A DNA stretch of 7,759 nt, from contig JACPZJ010000023.1 of the NCBI GenBank assembly GCA_016195585.1, positions 1-7,759 of the forward strand, read 5' to 3'. Below, in pieces: positions 1 through 6,670 of this stretch; position 1 is the stretch's first letter; each line of letters begins with the position of its first letter. The notes beneath the pieces were generated by a model. It saw only the letters and a program-made list of their open reading frames with translations, was not told the origin of the DNA and searched no databases. The position numbers and the translations under genes were made by a program. The DNA comes from Nitrospirota bacterium. Lineage in GTDB: Bacteria; Nitrospirota; CAKKRA01; 9FT-COMBO-42-15.

Positions 1-923
1 ACATGGGTGAGCTTTGGCATTATCTCAATATGCCAATGATAGAATTCTTCATTGCCGCTCTTCCCATCCTTTGATGGAGAGTTATGAATGATAAAATTAA
101 AGGGCGGGTTGTTTAATATCTTACCCATCCTCTTTAATGCCTCTGACAGGATTCTCGCAAGGTTCTCCATATTCTGCCTTTGTATATCCTCATAGGATGC
201 ATCATGCACCTTTGGGAGTATCCATGTCTCAAAGGGGAATCTCGGCGCATAAGGGGATATATTTACAAAATCATGATTTTCTGCAACAACACGGCTCCTG
301 TCAGTAAGCTCCTGCCTTACAATGTCGCAGAATATGCACCTTTCTTTGTATTCGTAATATTCCTTTGCCCCTTTCATCTCTTCTGCCACAAGGCTCGGGA
401 CAATGGGGAGGGCGATTAACTGGGAATGCGGATGTTCCAATGTTGCGCCTGCCTCGTAGCCCTGATTTTTAAATATAAGTATGTAGCGGAATCTTATATC
501 CTTTTTTAAATCCATTATCCTGTCCCTGAAAGCCCATAACACATCCTCAACCTTTTTAATTGGAAGGGTGGCAAGGCTCTCATTATGCTCAGGTGTCTCA
601 ATTATTACCTCATGGGCGCCGATGCCGCTCATCTTATCAAATATGCCTACACCCTCTCTGTGAAGATACCCTTCTATCTGAAGCGCAGGGAATTTATTCG
701 GCACAACCCGCACACTCCAGCCTGATGTATTTGGTTTTGACCCGTCGCTTCTATAGGCCAGCACCTCTGGCGGCGTCTTATCCTCATTCCCTGTGCAGAA
801 AGGGCAGAATCCTCCCTTTACAGACTCTTCGTGTTTGTGTGTAAAATTGGATGGCCTCTTGCCGCGGCCAGTGGATATTATGACCCATCTGCCGATTATT
901 GGATCTTTTCTTAGTTCTGGCAT
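1..923 (-). CDS. galT: GalT-family nucleotidyltransferase (galactose-1-phosphate uridylyltransferase-like), 3' end outside window
   Basis: This frame is open from the ATG at 923 to the window edge, giving 307 codons without a stop; the C-terminus is missing. The family has a HIT-like fold and moves a nucleotide monophosphate between sugar phosphates through a covalent nucleotidyl-histidine. Visible signatures are an N-terminal zinc-type CPFC (residues 40-43), PEH at 111-113, the catalytic H-P-H at 164-166 followed by S-Q, a second Cys pair CIFC (196-199), and HWH (296-298) in the second half. The usual length is about 330-350 residues, so only a short tail is lost. The start lies 5 nt after the stop of the upstream GH57 gene, with a purine-rich Shine-Dalgarno (GGGGGGA) inside that gene's end, so it is probably co-transcribed. 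The stretch around residues 170-240 (ALPIVP, then PYAPRFPFETWILPK) recalls the plant GalT-like ADP-glucose phosphorylase, so the substrate may be ADP-glucose rather than UDP-galactose. Family assignment is firm; the exact substrate is not. Confidence 0.9.
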   Translation of the reverse strand, partial: MPELRKDPIIGRWVIISTGRGKRPSNFTHKHEESVKGGFCPFCTGNEDKTPPEVLAYRSDGSKPNTSGWSVRVVPNKFPALQIEGYLHREGVGIFDKMSGIGAHEVIIETPEHNESLATLPIKKVEDVLWAFRDRIMDLKKDIRFRYILIFKNQGYEAGATLEHPHSQLIALPIVPSLVAEEMKGAKEYYEYKERCIFCDIVRQELTDRSRVVAENHDFVNISPYAPRFPFETWILPKVHDASYEDIQRQNMENLARILSEALKRMGKILNNPPFNFIIHNSPSKDGKSGNEEFYHWHIEIMPKLTH

Positions 924-928
924 TATTA

Positions 929-3079
929 TTATCCCCCCTTAACATTTAAACTTATATTCATATTCCATTTCTCTTGAGGTTTTATTTTTAGCCTCCATAT
1001 AGGCAAAAAGGCTGTTCCCTGATATGTGCGCTCAAAGCCGGCTTCTGACTGGGATACTGTCTCAACAGGATAGACCCATAATCCAGACTTTTCGGAATAG
1101 GAGATATCAACTTCTATCTCTGACCACTTATCTCTCAGGCCGATCTTATCAACATCATTAAAATCCCCCGCAGCCTCCATTAACCTCTTCTCATCCTCCC
1201 TGTCCTGCAGGATATAATATCTGCTTTCATCCCTTCCAGCAAGGAGTGTCAGATTAAATTCTATTCCAAAAAGTGTCTCTATTTGCGCGTTTCCCCTATT
1301 TATCAGGGAATAGTTACAAATGATCATACCACTATTTCCATTAAAGGAGAACCTTTTTCTGATAGTAATCGGTCTGGCAATAATTTCATTATAAATCATC
1401 CCATCCCTTTTTAAAATGACATAGCCCTCATTTTTATTTCTAAAGAATGAGAATTCTTCAATAGCATATGGCAGATCTATAAAATCACCGAGTTCTTTAT
1501 AATCACCTCTTGAAAAGGACTCAACGGTTGTTGATGAGTCAATAAAGTGATCTAAAAACGAATAGCGGTTATATCTGTCATAGAACAGGAAATTCTCAAT
1601 TCCCTCCTCCTTTGATTTTACTATGTGGTGTATTGAGACAGGCTCGGCCGCATCCTCTGTATTATTTTTTACCTTCTTTAATTTGTGGTGATAGCCCTCC
1701 TTGCGCCTTGCAAGCAGATTAGAAAGGTTGAATGCCTTTGGCCTGAAATCCAGCTCCATCATGGCGCCGCCGTAATCAGGCGCAATATAGACATTAATAT
1801 AGGGATTAGTTATCAATATCTCCTTCCTGCCATCAGCATTGTAGTCAATTGCCTCTGCAGAGAGCCAGTTCTCCTTACCCTTATTTCGTTTATCATCTGC
1901 AGCAGCCTCTGCAAGGATAAGGTGCTTATAAACTGCATGCCGTAGATAATTCAGATATAGGCCGCCAAAGAGGCCGTGCCAGTAGGCGCAGTTGCACTGC
2001 GCCCGATAAAGCTCCTTTTTAGCTGTTTCTCCATTTGTGTCATTTGCCTTAAAGATGGTATTTACCTTATTGCTCACATACAGCATCTTTTTGTGCATAT
2101 CATTGGCCTCAGGATATTTTGCGAGAAAGTTATCCCAGAAGCCGCCGCGGATAAAGGGCTTGTAATCCTCCCACATATCTGTTGCCTTTAATGTATCTAC
2201 CATTATTTCATATTGTTCAATGGCCTCTGCCGGAAGGGCCCATTCCATCATCTCCTCATAAGAGGCAGTGGGCAGATAGACCCTTCCTGTTGGAGGATAT
2301 TTATTGAGGAACTCGCTGAAGGTCATTAGATTAATCCATGCGCTGTTTTCTTCCAAGGCTGTAAAAAATTTTTCAAGCCATCCCTCTTCAAAGACCCACT
2401 TGTAAGTCCCGGGCCAAACACCAAACTTCTCGCCATCATCAGCATAGGTAACCCCGATCTCTCCCTTTTCATCAGCAATTTTTTTTAAATAATTTATCGT
2501 CTCCTCAGGGAGCTTAAAGGGTATGAAATACCGCAGTGTCTTATCAATGGGGAATATGGCTGTTGCTGCGTTTTCCCTCTCTGTCAGATAGTATCCATAA
2601 ATATCCTTATGGTTAAGGCCGGCATAGGTAAAGTGCGATTCATCAAGGATGGTGTATTTTATGTCTGATGCAGAAAGGAGTTTTGGGAGGGATGGATCCC
2701 ACACCCTTTCAGCAAGCCACAGGCCTGTTGGGTTGTATCCAAATCTCTCTTTTATGAATCTTGAGTGCATCTTTATCTGCCCGATTGCATCTATCTCAGG
2801 TATTATCGGCAGTATTGGCTCATAGAATCCTCCTGTAAGAAGCTCTATCTGATTCCTCTGCACAAGGGTCTTTATCCTTTCAAAAAAATCAGGGCAATTC
2901 CATTCTATCCATTCCCATAACGGGCCTGTGTAGTGGAGCGAGAGCCTTATCTTCGGGTGCCTTTCAAGGGCGGAGATAAAAGAGAGGTAGCATTTTTCGT
3001 ATGCGTCTTTAAATACCTCGTCAAAATTGCCAACAGGCTGATGATTGTGTATGCCCAAAAGCAGGTTGATCATTGCCAT
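929..3079 (-). CDS. GH57 4-alpha-glucanotransferase / alpha-amylase-type enzyme
   Basis: The protein has 716 residues from the ATG at 3079. It carries the conserved GH57 regions in order: HNHQP at 11-15, GGFYEPILP at 83-91, WLAERVWDP at 121-129 with E124 as the expected nucleophile, LDESHF at 145-150, and DDGEKFG at 214-220, where D215 fits the expected acid/base aspartate. The YWHGLFGG block (366-373) and a C-terminal beta-rich part opening with an Asp-rich DYNADG segment (about 412-417) match the DUF1925/DUF1926 architecture of Thermococcus litoralis 4-alpha-glucanotransferase (659 residues) and Dictyoglomus AmyA. The family transfers or hydrolyses alpha-1,4-glucan chains. No signal peptide is visible, so the enzyme is likely cytoplasmic, acting as a MalQ-like partner in glycogen turnover. 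A GTG at 3091 would add four residues, but GGAGGG at 3089-3084 is well placed for the ATG at 3079, which overlaps the upstream stop as TAATG. Transferase versus amylase cannot be settled from sequence alone. Confidence 0.92.
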   Translation of the reverse strand: MAMINLLLGIHNHQPVGNFDEVFKDAYEKCYLSFISALERHPKIRLSLHYTGPLWEWIEWNCPDFFERIKTLVQRNQIELLTGGFYEPILPIIPEIDAIGQIKMHSRFIKERFGYNPTGLWLAERVWDPSLPKLLSASDIKYTILDESHFTYAGLNHKDIYGYYLTERENAATAIFPIDKTLRYFIPFKLPEETINYLKKIADEKGEIGVTYADDGEKFGVWPGTYKWVFEEGWLEKFFTALEENSAWINLMTFSEFLNKYPPTGRVYLPTASYEEMMEWALPAEAIEQYEIMVDTLKATDMWEDYKPFIRGGFWDNFLAKYPEANDMHKKMLYVSNKVNTIFKANDTNGETAKKELYRAQCNCAYWHGLFGGLYLNYLRHAVYKHLILAEAAADDKRNKGKENWLSAEAIDYNADGRKEILITNPYINVYIAPDYGGAMMELDFRPKAFNLSNLLARRKEGYHHKLKKVKNNTEDAAEPVSIHHIVKSKEEGIENFLFYDRYNRYSFLDHFIDSSTTVESFSRGDYKELGDFIDLPYAIEEFSFFRNKNEGYVILKRDGMIYNEIIARPITIRKRFSFNGNSGMIICNYSLINRGNAQIETLFGIEFNLTLLAGRDESRYYILQDREDEKRLMEAAGDFNDVDKIGLRDKWSEIEVDISYSEKSGLWVYPVETVSQSEAGFERTYQGTAFLPIWRLKIKPQEKWNMNISLNVKGG
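932..938 (-). promoter_or_regulatory. Ribosome binding site of the galT-like gene
   Basis: On the minus strand GGGGGGA lies 8 nt before the ATG at 923, inside the last codons of the GH57 gene. The stop and the next start are joined as TAATAATAATG, so ribosomes finishing the GH57 gene could re-initiate here. Seen directly; translational coupling is inferred. Confidence 0.65.
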
Positions 3080-3089
3080 TATACCCTCC
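3077..3089 (-). promoter_or_regulatory. Ribosome binding site and TAATG stop/start overlap between the two GH57 genes
   Basis: The minus strand reads GGAGGG (3089-3084), then TATA, then ATG (3079-3077). The upstream gene's TAA (3081-3079) shares one base with this ATG. The strong Shine-Dalgarno 4 nt before the ATG favours this start over the in-frame GTG at 3091, which would place the GGAGG inside the coding region. The arrangement is typical of translational coupling. Confidence 0.75.
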
Positions 3090-5241
3090 ACATTATCTTT
3101 TCAAAATTTTCATCAGGAACAGTAAGTAATATAAACCCCTTCTGGGGATAGCGCTCTATCTCCATCTCTCCCTTTTCAAGCTTTATATTTATCTTTGCAG
3201 CATCTCCTGCCTTCAGGTTTAATTCAGAAAATGGGATGGAGAGCTCAATTATCCTGTTGTAATTAATCTTATCTATATCCTTTATCTTTTCTATCCTGCC
3301 ATTGCCTGCCTTAAAAAGGGTATAGGATGCAACATCCTTTTTCCCAAAGGGAAATACCATCCTGAATTCCCAATCATCAAAAACCACAATCTTTGCTGTT
3401 ATATCTTCCTCCAGTTCCAGATTCAGGATAGGGTCAAGGCGGATGTACAGATTATTCAAATCAAAGCCATAGTATATCTCATCAAGAAACCGCTCTGACT
3501 TATACATCGTTCCTCTGTGCCGCCTGCTGATAATGCATCCTGCCTCAAGCCACTCAAAATAGTCTGTTATCCTCCCGTCAAGGGTAGGGCTTATAAAACC
3601 AACAGGGACCCTCTCCGGCTTTACCTCATGGAACTGGATGATCGGCGTTTCAAGATAAGAAGGGATATCCATCTTTAAGATTTTATAGACAGTAGACAGG
3701 TGCATCCTGAACAGCCTGTCAAACTCAGCGTCATTGTCGCTTGAAAAATCATCCCCATACCACCAAAACCAGTCGCTCCCCTCTGCCATGTAAATAGCAT
3801 CATAACAACGGCTGATTTCAGATGCAGGATATCCGCCCGACGCCTCTGCCTCTTTTAACGTCTCCCTTGTCCTCTTTAAATATTCCCACCCAAGATTTTT
3901 TTCATAGGAGCCTATCCAGATGGCAAAGTTGCTGTTTATCCATGAGCCTGAATGGATATTCTCAAGCGTATCCTGAGGCGGGTTTTCATTGAGATAATCG
4001 CTTATCCTTACGGTTTCAATCCCATCTGCGTTAGTAAGTTCATTATAAAGGTGCCTTAAAAAATCCCTGCCATTATTTGGATAGTTTTCCCAGGGGTTTT
4101 CTCCGTCAAGAATTATCGTGACAAGCGGCGCCTTATCAGATGAGGCATTTCTTATTTCATGCAAATGATGAATAAGGTCAGATGCAGCGGCAGACTGGGG
4201 ATTTCTTGAATAGGTAAAACCGATTAGGTCAGAGAGCCCCTGGTCCCTAAAAATGACTGATATCCCGCTGTCATTGTAAACTGCCCTGTAAGGTTTATAA
4301 AGATATCCTGCCTTATCCTTTTTCCCGATTGTTCTGAATAGTATACCTTCATCTGTTGCAGTCCATTCTATGCCTGCCTCACGCAGGAGAGGAATGATCT
4401 CAGGGCAGACAGAGCCTTCAGACGGCCACATCCCCTTTGGCCTGCGGCCAAAGATTTGCTCATGGAACTCTATTGACAGCCTTATCTGGCTGGCCGCATC
4501 CTCAGAACTGCTGAATCTCTCGGGCATTGGATTATCAGGAAGGGCGCGCCTTGCAAATTCAGTATTAAAAACAAGCGGCATAATGGGGTGATAGAATGGC
4601 GAAGTTGTTATCTCAATCTGGCCCCTTTCTTCTGCCGCCTTATATGCGGGTATTATTTTTTTTAACACCTCAGACTGTATATTAATTATCCTGCTCTTTT
4701 CATCCTCTGAGAATCCTCTTCCCTTTTTCTTTAACTCCTTCAGCTCTTCAAAATCCTCCTCCGCCTTAAATCCAAACCATCCAAGATTAAACCATACCTG
4801 AAGGTCCCTCATATCTTCATCAGAAAAACTTTTTACAGCATCATTTATAACCCGTGCGTCTACATGCCTTCCCCTCTTTTCAAGGAGCCTCAGATATTTT
4901 TTATGCGGCGCTATTATTGTCTCCCAGTTCATCATAAAGAAATTGGCAAGGATGAATCTCCTTTCATCCTCTGTAAGGTCAGAGGCAGGTTTTAGAGAGT
5001 ATTCCATGAATGTATCCTTCACGCTGTTATCAATATACAATAGGAGCTGTTTTAAAAAGGATGGCACAAGATTAAAGGTTACCCTAATGGCAGGGAATTC
5101 ATCAAGTATCCTGACCATATCATAGTAGCTCTTTATCCCGTGAAGCCTTACCCATGGCATGGATGCCCTCATTGTCAGGGGGTCAATATAATATGGCTGG
5201 TGCATATGCCACAGAAAGGCTGCTTTTAGCTGTTTAGTCAT
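3079..5241 (-). CDS. GH57 glycoside hydrolase, COG1449-type (amylase/amylopullulanase-like)
   Basis: The protein has 720 residues from the ATG at 5241. GH57 signatures are WHMHQP at 11-16, SPFYHPIMPL at 214-223, GMWPSEGSV at 270-278 with E275 as probable nucleophile, TATDEGIL at 294-301, and ILDGENPWENYP at 377-388 with D379 as probable acid/base. After about residue 545 a separate beta-rich C-terminal part (PVGFISPTLDG onward, to 720) resembles the glucodextranase C-like domain often attached to such GH57 enzymes. No signal peptide or membrane segment is seen, so it probably acts on intracellular glycogen. It lacks the DxELFGHWW-type motif of GH57 branching enzymes, so a branching role is less likely. 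An ATG at 5313 would add 24 residues (MLRCESS...), but these are encoded by the palindromic repeat, and family similarity begins right after MTKQ. The Shine-Dalgarno before 5241 is weak (AAGAT). The gene shares one base with the next GH57 gene; the two differ in motifs and are not a recent duplicate. Confidence 0.9.
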   Translation of the reverse strand: MTKQLKAAFLWHMHQPYYIDPLTMRASMPWVRLHGIKSYYDMVRILDEFPAIRVTFNLVPSFLKQLLLYIDNSVKDTFMEYSLKPASDLTEDERRFILANFFMMNWETIIAPHKKYLRLLEKRGRHVDARVINDAVKSFSDEDMRDLQVWFNLGWFGFKAEEDFEELKELKKKGRGFSEDEKSRIINIQSEVLKKIIPAYKAAEERGQIEITTSPFYHPIMPLVFNTEFARRALPDNPMPERFSSSEDAASQIRLSIEFHEQIFGRRPKGMWPSEGSVCPEIIPLLREAGIEWTATDEGILFRTIGKKDKAGYLYKPYRAVYNDSGISVIFRDQGLSDLIGFTYSRNPQSAAASDLIHHLHEIRNASSDKAPLVTIILDGENPWENYPNNGRDFLRHLYNELTNADGIETVRISDYLNENPPQDTLENIHSGSWINSNFAIWIGSYEKNLGWEYLKRTRETLKEAEASGGYPASEISRCYDAIYMAEGSDWFWWYGDDFSSDNDAEFDRLFRMHLSTVYKILKMDIPSYLETPIIQFHEVKPERVPVGFISPTLDGRITDYFEWLEAGCIISRRHRGTMYKSERFLDEIYYGFDLNNLYIRLDPILNLELEEDITAKIVVFDDWEFRMVFPFGKKDVASYTLFKAGNGRIEKIKDIDKINYNRIIELSIPFSELNLKAGDAAKINIKLEKGEMEIERYPQKGFILLTVPDENFEKIMWRV

Positions 5242-5255
5242 ATTAATCTTAGATC

Positions 5256-5382
5256 TAACGGCAAAGTAAAAAGCTCCAGATGCAAGGCGGAGCGAGGACT
5301 CGCACCGCAGCATACAAGGTAGTATGTGAGGATGCGAGGCTGAAGCGACAACGCAGCAGATGGACTTTTTACGAAGCCGTTA
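5256..5382. repeat. 127-bp imperfect palindromic element (MITE/REP-like) between glgC and the GH57 gene
   Basis: The outer arms are TAACGGC (5256-5262) and GCCGTTA (5376-5382). Next inward are TAAAAAG (5267-5273) and CTTTTTA (5365-5371), then TCCA-GA-TGC (5275-5283) and GCA-GA-TGGA (5356-5364). The inner arms are CTCGCA (5299-5304) and TGCGAG (5333-5338), then CATAC (5311-5315) and GTATG (5322-5326) around the loop AAGGTA. All arms centre near 5319, so the whole unit folds on itself. Its last three bases supply the glgC stop codon, and it fills nearly all of the gap to the next gene. GCGA-GGAC-TCGC at 5292-5303 could form a competing small hairpin. From memory, it resembles dispersed palindromic repeats of deltaproteobacterial and Nitrospirota genomes; copy number cannot be judged from one window. 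It carries no gene. Confidence 0.8.
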
Positions 5383-6609
5383 CTCAACGATTGTGCCTTT
5401 TGATATTACTACTATTCCGCCGGGAGAAACATAGAATCTTTTTTTGTCTTCTTCAATGTCATAGCCTATCCTTGCCTCAGGCGGGATATTGACGCCCTTG
5501 TCAATGATTGCCCTCCTGATCTTTGCATATCTTCCAACCTCTACATCCTCCATCAGAATAGATTCTGTAATAAAAGAATAGCTGTTTATCCTGACCCTTG
5601 GCGAGAGGATGCTCTTGTCAATATGCCCTCCGCTGATCACGGATCCCTCGCACACAATAGAGTCAGTTGCAATACCCATCCTGTGCCCCTCTTCATCTGC
5701 AAATACGAATTTGGCAGGAGGGTAGGGCGGGTAGTGTGTCCTGAGGGGCCATTTATAATTGTAAAGATTGAAGGCGGGTGTAACACTTGTAAGATCCATA
5801 TTAGCTGTCCAGTATGAATCAATGGTTCCCACATCGCGCCAGTAGCCGCGTTCTGACTTGCTCATACCCGGAATTATATTTGTCATAAAATTATAGGCAA
5901 AGACATTTCTATTATTAATTATTGACGGCAGGATGTCCCTGCCAAAATCGTGAGAGGAATCCTTGTTCTCTGCATCCTGCTCAAGAGCCTCTTTTAATAC
6001 ACGGGTATTAAAGATGTAGTTTCCCATTGATGCGAGGGCCTTTTTCGCCCTTCCAGGAATCGGTTTTGGATCCTTTGGTTTTTCTTCAAAGCCCTTTATC
6101 CGCCAGTCCTTTTCAATCTCAATTATACCAAAGTCGCTTGCCCCTGAAACAGGGACAGGGACAGTGGATATAGTAACATCCGCCTTTTTCTGAATATGGT
6201 AGCGGAGCATCTGTCCCACATCCATTTTATATATATGGTCGCCGCCAAAGACAAAGACATAATCAGGATTTTCATCATGTATAATATTCAGGTTCTGATA
6301 CACAGCATCTGCTGTGCCGAGATACCAGTGCGTGCCCCTTCTCATCTGGGCAGGCACAGGGTCAATATACTGGTCAACTACAGCAGAGAGCCGCCATGCC
6401 CGGCCGATATGTTCTATCAGTGATGATGCCTTGACCTGTGTTAGGACCTTTATCTTAAAAAAACCTGAATTGACAAAGTTGCTAAGGACAAAATCAATAA
6501 TCCTATAGCGGCCTCCAAAGGGGACAGCAGGCTTTGCCCTCTCCTTTGTCAGGGGTTCAAGCCTTGTCCCAGCGCCGCCTGCAAGTATCATTGTAACTAC
6601 ATGCGCCAT
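5380..6609 (-). CDS. glgC: Glucose-1-phosphate adenylyltransferase (ADP-glucose pyrophosphorylase)
   Basis: The protein has 409 residues, normal for bacterial GlgC, which makes ADP-glucose from ATP and glucose-1-phosphate, the committed step of glycogen synthesis. Motifs are the nucleotide-binding GGAGTRLEPLT (11-21), RAKPAVPFGGRYRIIDF (24-40), RRGTHWYLGTADAV (90-103), GGDHIYKMD (122-130, D124 equivalent to E. coli D142), the glucose-1-phosphate site FEEKP (174-178, K177) and YWRDVGTID (256-264). The part after about 300 is a left-handed beta-helix with hexapeptide-like repeats. At the position of E. coli K39, the fructose-1,6-bisphosphate activator lysine, this protein has E23, so its activator may differ. 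The ATG at 6609 follows AAAGGTG (6624-6618) with 8 nt between. The TAA stop at 5380-5382 is the outer end of the palindromic repeat. The gene is 61 nt downstream of a sigma-54 activator and upstream of two GH57 genes, consistent with a glycogen operon. Confidence 0.97.
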   Translation of the reverse strand: MAHVVTMILAGGAGTRLEPLTKERAKPAVPFGGRYRIIDFVLSNFVNSGFFKIKVLTQVKASSLIEHIGRAWRLSAVVDQYIDPVPAQMRRGTHWYLGTADAVYQNLNIIHDENPDYVFVFGGDHIYKMDVGQMLRYHIQKKADVTISTVPVPVSGASDFGIIEIEKDWRIKGFEEKPKDPKPIPGRAKKALASMGNYIFNTRVLKEALEQDAENKDSSHDFGRDILPSIINNRNVFAYNFMTNIIPGMSKSERGYWRDVGTIDSYWTANMDLTSVTPAFNLYNYKWPLRTHYPPYPPAKFVFADEEGHRMGIATDSIVCEGSVISGGHIDKSILSPRVRINSYSFITESILMEDVEVGRYAKIRRAIIDKGVNIPPEARIGYDIEEDKKRFYVSPGGIVVISKGTIVE

Positions 6610-6617
6610 AGTTGCTG

Positions 6618-6624
6618 CACCTTT
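6618..6624 (-). promoter_or_regulatory. Ribosome binding site of glgC
   Basis: AAAGGTG on the minus strand ends 8 nt before the glgC ATG. The 61-bp spacer (6610-6670) shows no convincing -24/-12 (TGGC...TGC) sigma-54 promoter and no clear -35/-10 pair, so glgC may be read from a promoter upstream of the regulator. Confidence 0.55.
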
Positions 6625-6670
6625 CTCCCGCTCGGAGGGAAACTCTCATACTTAGAAATAATTTTAATCA

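Noticed and set aside
180..844. Plus-strand open frames at 180-419 and 560-844
   Set aside because: They lie opposite the galT-like gene, encode no recognisable domain and are antisense shadows.
5242..5313. N-terminal extension of the first GH57 gene starting at an ATG at 5313
   Set aside because: The 24 added residues come mostly from the palindromic repeat, no ribosome binding site precedes that ATG, and GH57 similarity starts just after the ATG at 5241.
5280..5492. Plus-strand open frame of 70 codons
   Set aside because: It runs through the palindromic repeat and antisense to glgC, has no ribosome binding site and no recognisable sequence.
5637..5834. Minus-strand 65-codon frame inside glgC
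   Set aside because: It is an out-of-frame shadow of glgC, whose own frame is fully conserved here.
6622..6642. Possible rho-independent terminator between the activator and glgC
   Set aside because: Only a short stem (CTCC/GGAG with weak flanking pairs) can form, with no T-tract on the minus strand after it; it merely overlaps the start of the glgC ribosome binding site.
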